Below are positions 43,141 through 54,309 of a DNA stretch of 64,000 nt, in pieces. The stretch covers positions 236,468,733-236,532,732 of the forward strand of contig NC_081414.1 in the NCBI RefSeq assembly GCF_030272615.1, written 5' to 3'. The notes beneath the pieces are model-generated. The model worked only from the letters and a program-made list of their open reading frames with translations, had not been told where the DNA came from and searched no databases. This stretch comes from Cryptomeria japonica (taxonomy: Eukaryota > Streptophyta > Pinopsida > Cupressales > Cupressaceae). A program made the position numbers and the translations under genes. The stretch's first letter is position 1. Each line of letters begins with the position of its first letter.

Positions 43141-44490
43141 ATGCCTAAATCAGCGGCAGAATCATCAAAAACACCCGCTGCAGCAGAAACCTCACGAGCA
43201 TCCAAATCAGACATCCCACGGAAAGTTGAAAGAATGAAGTATCAGTATCAGAGGGGAGGGTTAAGAGAGTCAAAGGTCCAGAGTATCTGGGACAACATTG
43301 GTGACACCGACCTTGGCCACATTGATATTCAGGATTTCAGGGATCGGGTCTTCTCACCCAATGCATATGGCAGGCCTAGGCAAATGCTGGAAAGTGGCAT
43401 CGCCCAAGCAGCAGGTTTTCCTCCAGCAATCCAGAACTATGAGTTAGTAGTGGAAGCTGCTCGGCATTACGAGCCAAAGTCCAGATTAGTGCTTCTGGAA
43501 GATATCACTATTGCCGACTTCTCCCCTGAGGCTATCGGCGATGCATTTGATATCCCCTTTCCAAATAATCCCATAGCTACAACAATGGACGAGGCACAGG
43601 GGGCGTATGATATGAACCCAGCTCGATGTAGGGCACTAATTAACGAAGAATGGTTCAAAGAAAAAAGGCCTTCAAGCACCAGGATTGTGAAAAAGACCCC
43701 CAGAAGTGACTTTCATAATGAACATGGTGATATGGTCACCTTACTTAGCCGAGTCATGGGACTCCCTAAGTCCAACTACTTTGAAGAATGGATGTTCTAT
43801 TTTACAGAACAGGTCTTTGCCGGAAAGTCTAAGTTTGACTGGGCTCAGATCATAAGTGATAACATCCACGCTCAGCTGATTGATCTTGAGACAAAGAAGT
43901 ATTTCACCATGACCTCCTATTTGGTCTATATGTTCGCAAAGAACCAGCCACTGCCAGGATTAATAATGAAAGGTGAGATCGGGAATGGGCCTGGTCAGGT
44001 AAAGGTTTATGATTGCTACCCGCAGCTGCACTACCAGGATATAGCTCAAAGGGAAAAGAGCAGCCCGGCTTACGCGGTTGGACAGTACGAACGTGTCAAC
44101 GACGCCTTCACAATGCGCCTAGTCAGGCTAATGCAGGGAGGGTTACACATAAGGCTCTCGGAGCAAGCTACCATTTTAGTGCAGAGGTATGGGGCCTGGT
44201 TTATTCAGTTCCCAAGATTCTCCTACATCCGAATTGCTGGCTTCGAAGGTGCCCCCCTTCGACTTCCGCGGTACCCAACCGATAAAGTAGTCCTCATGGA
44301 AGTGGCAAGGCAATCACGCCCTGCCGGCGTATTATTACGAGAAAGCAAGCAGGCTGGATTCGCATTTCCAATGATCATAGGCAACCATGATGTCCAATTG
44401 AGAACTCCCACCCTAGCAGAAGAATCCCTTGCAGAGCTAGCTTCTTATGGCCTACAGGAACATTTCCCAAGAAAAATGTTTCGATCATGA
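43141..44490 (+). CDS. Unknown protein, N-terminal ORF of the LTR-like unit (449 aa)
   Basis: The ATG lies five bases after the predicted intron acceptor. Residues 1-30 are Ser/Ala/Lys-rich. Residues 100-139 (LVVEAARHYEPKSRLVLLED, then DFSPEAIGDAFDIP) and 197-260 (MVTLLSRVMGLPK, EEWMFYFTEQVFAGKSKFDW, then IISDNIHAQL) have the layout of the 'putative plant transposon protein' N-terminal domains found in some plant gypsy elements. That is pattern resemblance only. No zinc finger, protease, RT or transposase triad is visible. It overlaps the next ORF by 44 bp and ends just after an A5 run (AAGAAAAATG). A one-base slip there would join the two into one protein of about 1,210 residues, so an indel or a programmed +1 shift is likely. 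Confidence 0.7.
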   Translation: MPKSAAESSKTPAAAETSRASKSDIPRKVERMKYQYQRGGLRESKVQSIWDNIGDTDLGHIDIQDFRDRVFSPNAYGRPRQMLESGIAQAAGFPPAIQNYELVVEAARHYEPKSRLVLLEDITIADFSPEAIGDAFDIPFPNNPIATTMDEAQGAYDMNPARCRALINEEWFKEKRPSSTRIVKKTPRSDFHNEHGDMVTLLSRVMGLPKSNYFEEWMFYFTEQVFAGKSKFDWAQIISDNIHAQLIDLETKKYFTMTSYLVYMFAKNQPLPGLIMKGEIGNGPGQVKVYDCYPQLHYQDIAQREKSSPAYAVGQYERVNDAFTMRLVRLMQGGLHIRLSEQATILVQRYGAWFIQFPRFSYIRIAGFEGAPLRLPRYPTDKVVLMEVARQSRPAGVLLRESKQAGFAFPMIIGNHDVQLRTPTLAEESLAELASYGLQEHFPRKMFRS

Positions 44491-46774
44491 CAATTTGGCA
44501 AAGAGAGCTTACGGTAGGCGCTACAGAGCAAAGGAGTCAATTGAAGATTACTGGAAAAATTGCTCCGATGACTACGAAGTCAGGCGACGGGAATATTCTA
44601 GATTGAGTGTGCAGCAAATGCGACTCTTTGAGTACCGTCGGGTCCCGGATCAGCTCACAGACTCGGGGAATTGTCTCCAAGTCCGGGAATTCGAAGCAGT
44701 GAGGCATCTCTTGCCAGGCGTTGATTGGTCTCAAGACCCAATCACGGATTTCGAAGCAGTCATGGCAGCCCCGGCGAGATACACAGATCAATGGTTACAG
44801 CACCAGATCGAGAGGCTAGTCCATGAAGGGGTCCAGTTTACTTACCATCTGATGGGCAATTTCGACTCTCAGTCTTCCGAAGATGAAAGGACATCAGCTG
44901 AAAAACCAGAGAAAAGGAAGAAAACTAAGGCTTGCAGAGGGACTCGGACGTCCAAGAGAACAAGGAGGGAGAAGATTCCCATAAGAAGGCCAGAGACCAC
45001 TTCATCTTCAGACCCCAGTTCGCCTGATGGTGCCATAGATTTGGATTGCATACCTGCTCCGCCTTCCCAGAGCGACATAGAGGCATTCCAAGCCAATGAT
45101 CCTCCTGCTCCAGATATGCCGGACACCGAGCAAAAGGGTCCCAATCCGACTAAGCTGGGTGCCCAGATGGAGGAAGGAGAAATCCCATCCACCCAGGGGA
45201 TCGAAGTGCATGAACCTACCCAGCAGAGCCGCCATGAATTACTACTCCTCCATGCAGCCAAGGACGACTCAACTGTCGAAGGGGAACAAAGAACAGACAA
45301 GATCCATGAGCTCGAGGGAACCAAGGAGCCACCATCACAGGAAGATATCAGACAATTATTCAGTGAGATAGGGGAGAACTCAGATGCAAACAAAGAGCTT
45401 CCTCCTTCTTCCACCCCTCCGATGGCGGGACAGCTGTTAATTTGTGATCAGCCAGTTGAAAGTATGGGAGCACAAGGTGCTAACTTAACCCTATCCTCAA
45501 CCCAGACAGTGCCTCAAGAATGGCTGATCGCCAGGGCTCAGCGTAGGGCCGCCACCAAGGCACCCATCGACCTTGAAGACATCTTCTCGCGAATGGATCA
45601 AACAAAAGCAAAAGGGAAGAAGAAACCGAGAACATACTCTAAGATAACCAAGGATGGGCAAAGGAACCGCACTCTTCATATTGCTACCCCGCCCGTAAAC
45701 AAGCTAGCAGATCAAATAACCCTGGCAGATTATAGCATTACGACTGTCCCCATCGGACGAGCTACAAAAGAGCAAGAAAAAGAGGAATTTAAGGACTCGG
45801 TACAAAACATACTCAGACAGCTCGAGGAAATCACGGCTGAAAAGGACATGTATCGAGCCCGTGCTGAACAAGCCGAGGGATACATCGATAAGCTCCTACG
45901 GCCACTACACAACCCCTCTGAATCCCATATTCCCCCAACGGCATTGGCGCAGAGGACCACAACTGAATTTGAAGGAATCCGGGATACCGCAAAGGCTGTT
46001 AAGGAATGGGTGCAAGACATCAAGAAAAAAGGAGAACAGATCCTCAAAGAAGTAAAGGAAATGGCTCTCCATCGAGAGCTCACTCTCGTCAGGTTGTTAG
46101 AAGTAAAGAGAGAATCCCTCCACATGCATGAAGTAGCGGCCTCTACCCTTCCCCTCCTAAGAGCTCTTTTCTGGACACATACACAAATTCCCACACTGCC
46201 TGACATCTTGAGTCCCCATAGCATCAGTGTTCTCAAGGAATGGTATTGGACCGTCACCATGAAGAACGATGCCCAGGAAATTATTGATAAAGAAAATGAC
46301 GCGTGTGAGGCGATTCTGGGGAACATGCAAGAACTAGGCAAGACCATCCTCCGATCAATGGTTTCAGGGTGGATAAATGACCTGTCCGACAGTGTAATCC
46401 GGCCGGATTGGGAGGGAAGATTGGGAGCAGATAAGGCTTCTTATTCCATTGAAGACTTAAGTTTTGCTGGTCAGTTCCATTCAGACATATTATGCTTCGA
46501 GCGTAATCGCTCCAGCTGGAAGGACGGTTTAAGGCACGTGGACCAGTATCTCGAAGGCATGCAATACAAAATTCGCCACCCTCCCATGCCACCTTTTAAT
46601 CCCCTCTTCCAATTATGCATCAAGTTTCAGGAATATGTCCGCGAGGAACGAGCAGCAGGTCGTGATTTATGGCGAGAATACCTGCATGGCGAAGACCAGT
46701 TTCTGCAAAAGGAATGTGAAACCAGAATAGAGAAAGCAGTTTCTCAAAAATGCTTTTTTCCCTCCAAGTCTTAA
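44447..46774 (+). CDS. Unknown protein, C-terminal ORF of the LTR-like unit (775 aa)
   Basis: This frame is +1 relative to the upstream ORF. Its real entry is probably by continuation from that ORF; the ATG at 44447 is only the first Met available. Residues 20-60 are rich in Arg, Tyr and Glu. Residues 154-181 form a basic stretch (KRKKTKACRGTRTSKRTRRE) that could be a nuclear localisation signal or bind nucleic acid. Residues about 185-400 are Pro/Ser/Glu-rich and probably disordered. Residues about 437-487 form a predicted coiled coil (EEFKDSVQNILRQLEEITAE). The C-terminal 300 residues look helical and globular. There are no known catalytic motifs. The frame is open for 2.3 kb in CpG-rich DNA amid decayed repeats, which suggests recent selection or recent insertion. 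Confidence 0.7.
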   Translation: MAYRNISQEKCFDHDNLAKRAYGRRYRAKESIEDYWKNCSDDYEVRRREYSRLSVQQMRLFEYRRVPDQLTDSGNCLQVREFEAVRHLLPGVDWSQDPITDFEAVMAAPARYTDQWLQHQIERLVHEGVQFTYHLMGNFDSQSSEDERTSAEKPEKRKKTKACRGTRTSKRTRREKIPIRRPETTSSSDPSSPDGAIDLDCIPAPPSQSDIEAFQANDPPAPDMPDTEQKGPNPTKLGAQMEEGEIPSTQGIEVHEPTQQSRHELLLLHAAKDDSTVEGEQRTDKIHELEGTKEPPSQEDIRQLFSEIGENSDANKELPPSSTPPMAGQLLICDQPVESMGAQGANLTLSSTQTVPQEWLIARAQRRAATKAPIDLEDIFSRMDQTKAKGKKKPRTYSKITKDGQRNRTLHIATPPVNKLADQITLADYSITTVPIGRATKEQEKEEFKDSVQNILRQLEEITAEKDMYRARAEQAEGYIDKLLRPLHNPSESHIPPTALAQRTTTEFEGIRDTAKAVKEWVQDIKKKGEQILKEVKEMALHRELTLVRLLEVKRESLHMHEVAASTLPLLRALFWTHTQIPTLPDILSPHSISVLKEWYWTVTMKNDAQEIIDKENDACEAILGNMQELGKTILRSMVSGWINDLSDSVIRPDWEGRLGADKASYSIEDLSFAGQFHSDILCFERNRSSWKDGLRHVDQYLEGMQYKIRHPPMPPFNPLFQLCIKFQEYVREERAAGRDLWREYLHGEDQFLQKECETRIEKAVSQKCFFPSKS

Positions 46775-47021
46775 AAAGTGCACTTTTGTCCCAAAAGGGT
46801 GACAGTTGACTTTTGGTCAACATATTGTAAAGTTTTTTTTGTGCACCTCCCCTTTTTGGATTATTTCAAAGTTGTAATTATCCTTTGGTAGTTATTGCTC
46901 CTTTTGAGTAGTTGTAGATATTTATCTCCCTATTTATGAGTGTGGGTCCCTCTTTTTGTAAGGATGAATCTGGGCCACTTGTTTAGATTAGATCTTGGCC
47001 ATTCATCCATTTTTGGAAACC

Positions 47022-47029
47022 TATTTAAG
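47022..47029 (+). promoter_or_regulatory. TATA-like box of the LTR-like unit
   Basis: CCTATTTAAGGGG lies about 250 bp after the large ORF. It is similar in context to CCTATATAAGGGG on the minus strand near 54325 in the other LTR-type insertion. About 75 bases later GTTGCGAAAGCTC begins an R-like region with AATACAATGG. It would drive transcription towards 47887. Confidence 0.5.
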
Positions 47030-47887
47030 GGGACTGGTTTTCCTTCATTTAGGAGGAAGTTCTTGAATTGTTGCGAAAGCTCTGAAGAAATTTTGCAGGA
47101 ATTAATACAATGGATTGAAATTACCTTCAAATTTCCTTGTGAGTGCATGGTCTCCTTCTTCATTTAAATTAGAAAGCTTTTAATTATGTCTGTTCATTTT
47201 ACACAGCAGTTCTTACCAAGCATCTGATAGAATCTCCACAGTCCATACCATTAGAGGATAGCTGATTGCTTTTTTTCCTTTCTGCATGGTTAATCTGGGC
47301 TATTTTATGATTCAGTTCGATTATCAAAAGCACACATATCATGAATATAGAAGTTCTAATATTGTATTTGGTAATATGAAAATCTGGTTTCTCCTTTGAA
47401 GATTGCACTAAGTTTATGCAAACATTGTGTCTGAATGACTGATGATGCTTAACCTGGTTTCCTGGAGGTGTCTGTCTGCTTGGGTAAATCTGTTGTCCTA
47501 GTTAATATTTACTGTTCTCTCTCGCTACCCTTCCTTTCTTTCCTCCCAATTTTATCCTTTTTTTAGAAATCCAGTCTTGCTAAATCAGCTTCAAATAAAT
47601 CAACATCACCTGAAAGAAAACCAAAAGAGGTCCCTGGGAATTCGCATATGAAATTACTAATCAAACGTAAGCCCCCTTGTGTTTCCAGCATAAACACATA
47701 AAGCCACTGAGAGATCCCGCAGTCAAGACCTGACAAAAGAAACCTTGAGGTAGTCTCCTTTGATCAAACTTAGAAAACAGCATTAGAGACTTCCTTATCT
47801 CAAGAGAGAGTAGGATAATCAGTCGGCTATTCTATTCTGCGTTGGCCGTATGGAGTTTGCAGCAATGCGATTTCAGACACGTCAACA

Positions 47888-48135
47888 GAAACCTCCACGA
47901 TCTGCCATGAACCCTTCTATGATTTTTGCAGGACTAGAAAACTCTTCAATTTCGTTTCAAAAACTTCGGAAAACAAATTTTTAGGGTACCCATTTCAAAA
48001 TTTGCCAAAAAAACTGTCAGAAACTCTTTCTCTGAGAAAACCACGTTTTTTCATAAAAAACGATTCAAAAAACTTTTGAAAAAAATTCCAGGTAATGAAA
48101 CCACATATTTTATAAAAAAATTCGTCAAAAAATCT
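47888..48135. other. Right flank of the LTR-like unit
   Basis: ATGATTTTTGCAGG at 47919-47932 is the inverse complement of CCTGCAAAAAATCAT at 41198-41212 on the left flank (one A differs). The empty site was therefore an inverted repeat. The rest is A/C-rich sequence up to the LINE 3' end; no gene was seen. Confidence 0.5.
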
Positions 48136-49738
48136 GCTTAGAAGCTCATTTTGCCAAACAGCTTGCAACCTTGTTCCATTCTTGAGGAATGTGAGAGAAG
48201 GTGACGAAGTCCATAGATCTACAAAGTCTTACAATCTGATTAACAACCAAGGCTAATTTGCTAGTTAATTCCTCGACTTGCCTCTTATGCAGCATATCAA
48301 CCATAATTTGTGAATCAGACTCAAATGATTTTTCTTGAGCCAAGGGTACAGTTCTTATCAAGAGCATCAAGTATCGCAATAACCTCCATAAAGTTGTTAG
48401 TATGCTGACCTTTATATAAGGAGAAAAAGAAGTGGACAATCCCTGAATTATCTTTCCCAACTCCACCAATCCCAACATGCCCAAGATTACATCTAGAGGA
48501 ACCATCAGTAATTATCTTCAACATACCATGAGGAGGGGGTGACCAATAGCCATCTCGACGGATCTTGCATTTGGCTTGCAAACCCACCTTGGGAGAGAGG
48601 GACTAATACCACCGCCATCCAAGCCCAACCTTTGACTAATAGCCAAATCACTTGGGTCCACAGGAGTGGTAAGATCACATTTTTCAGCTAAGGTCTCTTG
48701 GATTGCACTAGTAATTCTTGTCCATAATTGATGACTCATCATTTTCCTATCTTGAAAAATCCTTCTGTTCCTTTCCAACCAGATTTGCTAGAGAATAAAA
48801 ATAAGGGCCCGTGTTCCAAGCAACATTCAGAAAAGAAGTCTTAGTAGGGGAATTTCCCATTAGACCCCATAACACACATAGAAGGGCCTTGAAATCCTCT
48901 CTTTTTCAAATTCTCCTTTGTGAGGCACCTATTTTGAACAACCAACCACATGAAAAAATTGCATTTAGGCTGAGAAATCTTACTCAATAACTCTACCTGG
49001 CCAACTCTTGATAACCCAAAGCAACCAAGAACTTACCTTTTGGATCAGGGCAGCAAGGATATCCCTCTCCTCCAAAGAACTACAAACCCTACCTGCCAAA
49101 AGCTTTCCAAGTTATTGACGATTTTCCTCAGATACACTTGGTGGTCATTCATGAGGTTCTTTCCATCTATACACAACTTGTCCCAAGACTTGCGAAATTT
49201 TGTAATCCTCCACCTTGCTCCATCTCCCCTCAAGAAAATTGTTACACAAAGATTGCAAATGTGGGTACATTGTGGTGATAGGAGGGTTTCCATCCCATGA
49301 ATCAAACCAAAATAAAGCTTTTGAGCCTCTTTTGCAAATCCAAAATAATACTTGATTAAATTAACACCTCTTTTCAGAGTGCTTTAGATCATAGAGCCTT
49401 TGCCCACAAGGCTATAGCAAGGTACATCATTGCGCTCCACTCTCTCAGATACTTTGTTGTAAGGATCCTAGCCCAATCTTGGTCTCGATGACAACACCAT
49501 TGCCAGTAAAGCTTTGCTAGCAAGATCTGACCATTAAGGCTTGTTTTTTGAAGACCCAAACCCCCTAGATGCTTCGGCCTACAAACATGTTGGTAAACAG
49601 ATTTGTCATTGTGAATTCTTCCTTTAAAATTGACCTTGATTGCTCGAAGAGAAGTGACAACCGTTCCAACAGTTGGAGAGATTGCAATCAATCTGCAATC
49701 TTCCTCTGCATTTGAGAGGGGCAGCTCCCTCATACGAT
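48136..49738 (-). pseudogene. LINE ORF2 C-terminal part: zf-RVT region and RNase H
   Basis: Minus frames continue the LINE ORF2 that is broken at 56874. Near 49660-49500 is a typical block ending VYQHVCRPKHLGGLGLQKTS. Near 48960-48880 is a zf-RVT-like stretch (CNFFMWLVVQNRCLTKEN). Near 48520-48400 is RNase H with a first Asp in KIITDGSSRCN and GIGGVGKDNSG. Near 48300-48150 is SDSQIMVDMLHK and FSHIPQEWNKVASCLAK. RNase H domains of this kind are common in plant L1-like LINEs. There are frameshifts and stops throughout, and no poly(A) tail is evident at the 3' edge (about 48135). Confidence 0.85.
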
Positions 49739-50129
49739 GGGGGTATTTGAGATTTTTTGTGTACTTTTAACTTGAAAGTACATAAAGGAGAAAACATAGA
49801 ACTAAGAAATATAAAGAACAAAAACCCCAACAATAGACATATGAATACCGATTGAGATTTCACAATAGATAACGATTACAAAGGGGATTTAGCATGAGAT
49901 ATGTTTTAGATATGCAATGTTGATGAAAGAAAGACAACAAACCCCAACATACAAAGAAATAAGTTGTACCAACACACATTTCAGGATACCAGAAATGATG
50001 GATTTCACCAAAATGCATATATTTTGGAAAGAAAACCAATGGATTGCACCAATACACAAAATGAATTACTAATTTAACATACAAGAAATTAGTAATAATA
50101 AATTATGAATACATTCAAGACATACGAAC

Positions 50130-50600
50130 TCAATGCATTCTTCATTGTTCTCTTGAAAATATACAAGTTCAAAAGCATTGTGTGCACAAGTGTAAAAACC
50201 CAAAGTTCTCTAGCATCTTCCCTTCTATAAGAGTCCCCCCCTTCTGTAAATGAAATAGCCTTGCCTTTATAGGCATCTTGCAATAACTAACTCATAACCA
50301 CCTGAGCAACCACTTGAGATAACTTATCTAAGACAACCACTTCGTGTAACTTCCTGGATAATCCACTTAGGAAAACTGCCTAAGTGACGACTTCAAATAA
50401 CTACCTTTTGGAAACAAGTTAGGTCAACTAACTTAGAAAAACTACCTAGTTAATCCATTTAGGATAAATTCTTAAAATAACTATCCAAGTGATCACTTGT
50501 AATAACTACCTCGCAGCTACTTAGGGTAACCACCTAAGGTAACCACTTAGGAAAACTACCTAATTTATCACATATAATAACCACCTATTTGCAAGACAAG
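50130..50600 (-). repeat. LTR-like segment with degenerate ACTACCTAAG repeats
   Basis: Between about 50285 and 50600 words such as AACCACTTAGGAAAACTACC and AACTACCT recur many times at irregular spacing of about 20-60 bp. A TATA-like GCCTATAAAGGCAAGG lies on the minus strand at about 50260-50275. This suggests U3/TATA of a minus-strand LTR. Confidence 0.45.
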
Positions 50601-53600
50601 TTAGTATTATCCTAACTTTACAAAGATGAAGCCCACAAGTCTCTAACTTTAGTTACAATAAGTGACATAAGTCACTTTTATCAATGAGAATTTGAAACTC
50701 ATAACATCAAAAGGACAATAAGATATCGGCTTCATTGACGTGGCAATGTGTCTTCTTGCAATCATGAAGAACTTGTTTTTGGAGGAAATCCACTTCAACT
50801 CCAACTTGGAAAGTTGCTCCCTTTTGTGGAATCAAATATCAACCTTTCGTAGCTTTGCAATTTTGGACTTGCATTTCCATTCCTTCCCCAAAAGCACCAC
50901 AAGCCACAAAATGAAAATCCAATTCATCATAACTGACATCATGATATGATCCATCTAAAAGAATAACCCGCACAACAACAAGAAAACCTACTAGGACATC
51001 ATTAGTCATAATCCTTCCATGACATAAACTTCCTTAGACACACATTAAAGTATCAAATGTCTTCTCATTAGGAGCAAACCAATTCTACTTCTTTGTCCCA
51101 TTGAATAAATTTATCCCATTGAATAAACTTAAAGGTACCTTCACTTTTTAAGACTTTTCAAAACATGACCAATATGTCCCATTTTCATACATAGCTGCAA
51201 GAGACATCTTTAAATCTTCACTTCAGGCCATTCTTTAAAATAGGTATTCGATCATTTACATTCAAGGTGTTTTCACTGTTTTGGCCTTCACATTCCCCAT
51301 CAAATTCATGTTTAGAAAAGTTGAATTCCATGTTCCTTGATTTTATGCATTGACACCGTTACTATAACAAATGTATCATCAACATCAGAGCATCCTTGTG
51401 AGTTTCACATATGCACTCAATAGGATATTGGAACCTTTACGTTTGACAAAAAGGTGCTAAATTTCTTAAATTTATGGCACATATGATATACCAACTCTCC
51501 AGTATGTTCTCATTCTTAAAGGAATGTGATTGCATTCATTTTCAATTTTGCACTTCAATTGTCAGAAGGTGTTCGAGGGTGCTTCATTAATTCAAATCAA
51601 GAACTTCCTTGCAAAATCCATGTTGTACACATTCTGCAATTATTTCATGGGATGACATTCTCTTCAGGCATTTTGTCGAACAGTTCCTGCACTTGTCTAT
51701 GCTTGCACATTCACATCATGGAGAATGTGAAAAAGATAGTGAATTCATCTTTGCGCTCGCTTGTACATTTTCAACTCTAATATCTGACAATAATGTACTC
51801 TACGATATGTCTTGATGGCAATCCATTTGCTATTTCTGGATATGCGATATAAATTGTGCATTGTTATAGTATTGCAATTCTATTTCTCATATTGTTTGTA
51901 CTTGGAAAAACACATCCATACAACCACCACTGGTCTAAATAGCATAACAAAATAATTGAATTGCATTTGATCGAAAGTTTCTAATGTCTTTACAACACAT
52001 TGATTTGTGTATATCTTGGAAATTGTTGAAGTCCATGTGGTGACATCGATTTGAGGCACTTTGATGGAAGCCCATAACTTGTTCGAAAGCTTCCATTCTG
52101 CTCAAGCAGGGAGGATGGCGGTCAAGGTCGTGGAATTCGGTTCTAAGTTTGCGAACTGCATTTGCTTGAAAGTTTCATATAGCATCTTCAACAAATCCAT
52201 CTTGTGCACTGAAAATGCCATGAGATGTTATTTGTGGAAAACCGACTGCACAACTTAGCTTCAACCTTGAATAGTTACATTGACACACTCACCTTCAGCA
52301 AATCTCTCCTTTTCCGTGGAGGAGAGGATGGGCATGAACCTTCAGCTTTCTTGCATGCATATGTTGAGTCTATTCTTTTCCATATTCGCTGGTGACCAAT
52401 ATATTTCTTTAGAAATCTGTAGAGTGCTGGGCTCTTTTCTCCAGCTCGAAGTTACGTAATTCTTTTTTGCCATTCGCTTGTAACTGGAGTTGCATAAAGA
52501 ATGAGACGCATGGCATACTAAACAATTCGCTTTGAGCTCTAAGAAGTAGTTATTTAAAACTAACTTGAGTTATGGCATGTCTATCGTGGAGAACATGCTG
52601 AGTCACCTTTGCCAACTAGGAGGTTAAAACAAAACCGATGCAGGTTTTGTCATCTTTCAAAACTCTCCTATGTTGCCGATGAGAATGAAACTTCAAGTGT
52701 ATCGATCACTTTATTACTTTAGCCAATTGGCCAATGACTTGATAATTTCGCTATTTATTCGATAAGATTGATTATATTCGCCAACTAGCATTGCCCATAT
52801 CGATCCACGAAGAAAGCTGCTGGTTAAGGTGGATAATGGGATGATTAGAGTGTTTGAAACTAATCTCAACTTCATCGGTGACTTAAGGAGAAAACATAAG
52901 TTGCCGACAACCACCAATTTAAACTTTGCTTTAAACGCATTGCTTTGCTTGTCGGCTCAAATTTTAAAGTTGGTTGCTCATATTTGTATTCGGCCTATTT
53001 ATCTTTTGGCCAACTTCACCGACATCATCTTGGGCATTTGGTAAGTTTGATGCAACTTCTGGTTTTGAGTGGAGAGAGTTTCAAATTTGAAAGTGAATTG
53101 GATATTAATCATACGGCCAATTTTCAACACTTTGCAAGGCCTTCGGCTAAATTGAAGTGATTTTTCTCCTTCATGGTGAGATATTTAACATCTTGGGATG
53201 ACCAAGGATATTTATGACCAAGAGGCTATTAATTCAATGATTTTGACATGAAAGTTTAAATTTTTACTTGTTTGAAAATGAGGCTAACAAAACATAATCC
53301 CACTTGATTGAACTCCATTTCTTAGATAACAAATTACTAGCCCATAAGAATTGTTGGGAGAGGGCATTGAACTCATGGATGAAGCTTGAAGGAGCCGCTT
53401 GGACAAATTACTTGTCTAATGTAAGAGTTCGAATCACCGACTTTAGAAGAGCTACTCCTAGCAGTAGAGAGCCACCTGTAGGTCCCGTTGACGTGTTTTT
53501 TATGACCGCGTCTAACACAGAATAAAGTTGCCTAACGGTCACTTCACTCTCTCTTGATCAAAGTGCGATTGTATGCTAAGATTGCAAGAAGTTCAAACAA

Positions 53601-54290
53601 TCGACTCCAAGGTTCCTTCAATGCGTGGACGTGACTCAGTTGGCTGATGCGTTTGTTGGTAATCCAAGGGGCCTTACGTTTGCATCATTCTTTCACTTCT
53701 TTGTTGTGGCTGGAACTCCATCATCGGATATGACAATTCTGCGATGCTGCTACTTCGAACGGACTAAAATGAACTGAAAGAAAAGGGAAAGGGTTCAGAA
53801 GGATCTAAATCTACTCCTAAGGGCAGTGATAACAATGAATAGTGCTCTGGTGGACAAATTTCAAATAAACCAAGCTCTGCTTCCCCAAGTTCAACTACAA
53901 CTCCGCAAGAACCGGTGCAATCTTTTGAGGATATCGAAGGATTTTCAAATCAAGAAAGTGCATTTGAATACCCAAAACGGTGCAATCCAAACGACTATCC
54001 ACAACCGAACTTAGCACAAGTTTAGTAGCTCAGGCTAACTTTACACTGCAACTTACAATCAGCCAGATACAAAAAGTATGAACCATGGAAATTCATCAGA
54101 CACCATTACATTCTTCATTGAAATCAAAGCACTTTACTACTTCTAATCTAAGTGAGGAAGGTGAAACCATGCAAGTTTTGAAAAAATAACTCAAGTGGAC
54201 ACCATCAGAGAACAATGTTTCACTATTATTTTCTCAAAAACTGATCGCAACAATTTCATACAAAGCTCCCTCTCTTTCCAAATGACGAGG
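50601..54290. other. Interior of the insertion, no gene recognised
   Basis: About 3.7 kb. Plus frames such as 53304-53525 (CWERALNSWMKLEGAAWTNY, then ending SNTE-stop) look protein-like but match no family I know. No gag, protease, RT or integrase motif was seen on either strand, so the element is non-autonomous or its coding part is unrecognisable. Confidence 0.45.
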
Positions 54291-54309
54291 GTCACCCCTT
54301 ATATAGGCT

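Larger units (their letters stand above)
41222..47887 (+). mobile_element. 6.7-kb LTR-like unit carrying a palindrome array and a large ORF
   Basis: The unit starts TGTTGTGCGTTGCACACG and ends GACACGTCAACA; TGTTG and CAACA are inverse complements. It is flanked by GAAAC at 41217-41221 and 47888-47892, a 5-bp duplication as made by LTR integrases. Inside, in order, are two terminal stem-loops, 15 palindromes (41468-42387), a spliced leader, a reading frame of about 1,200 codons (43141-46774), and a TATA box (47022-47029) followed by R/U5-like sequence. No repeat of either end lies inside, and there is no PBS or pol. It therefore looks like one very long solo LTR with an ORF upstream of its promoter. 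The start resembles the LTR start at 56874 (minus). Alternative readings are a DNA transposon or a captured gene. CpG is well preserved, so it is probably young. Confidence 0.55.

Noticed and set aside
45730-46347. 205-codon minus frame, and 44869-45414 minus frame
   Set aside because: Shadows of the large plus-strand ORF at 44447-46774, with Ser/Cys-rich composition typical of antisense frames.
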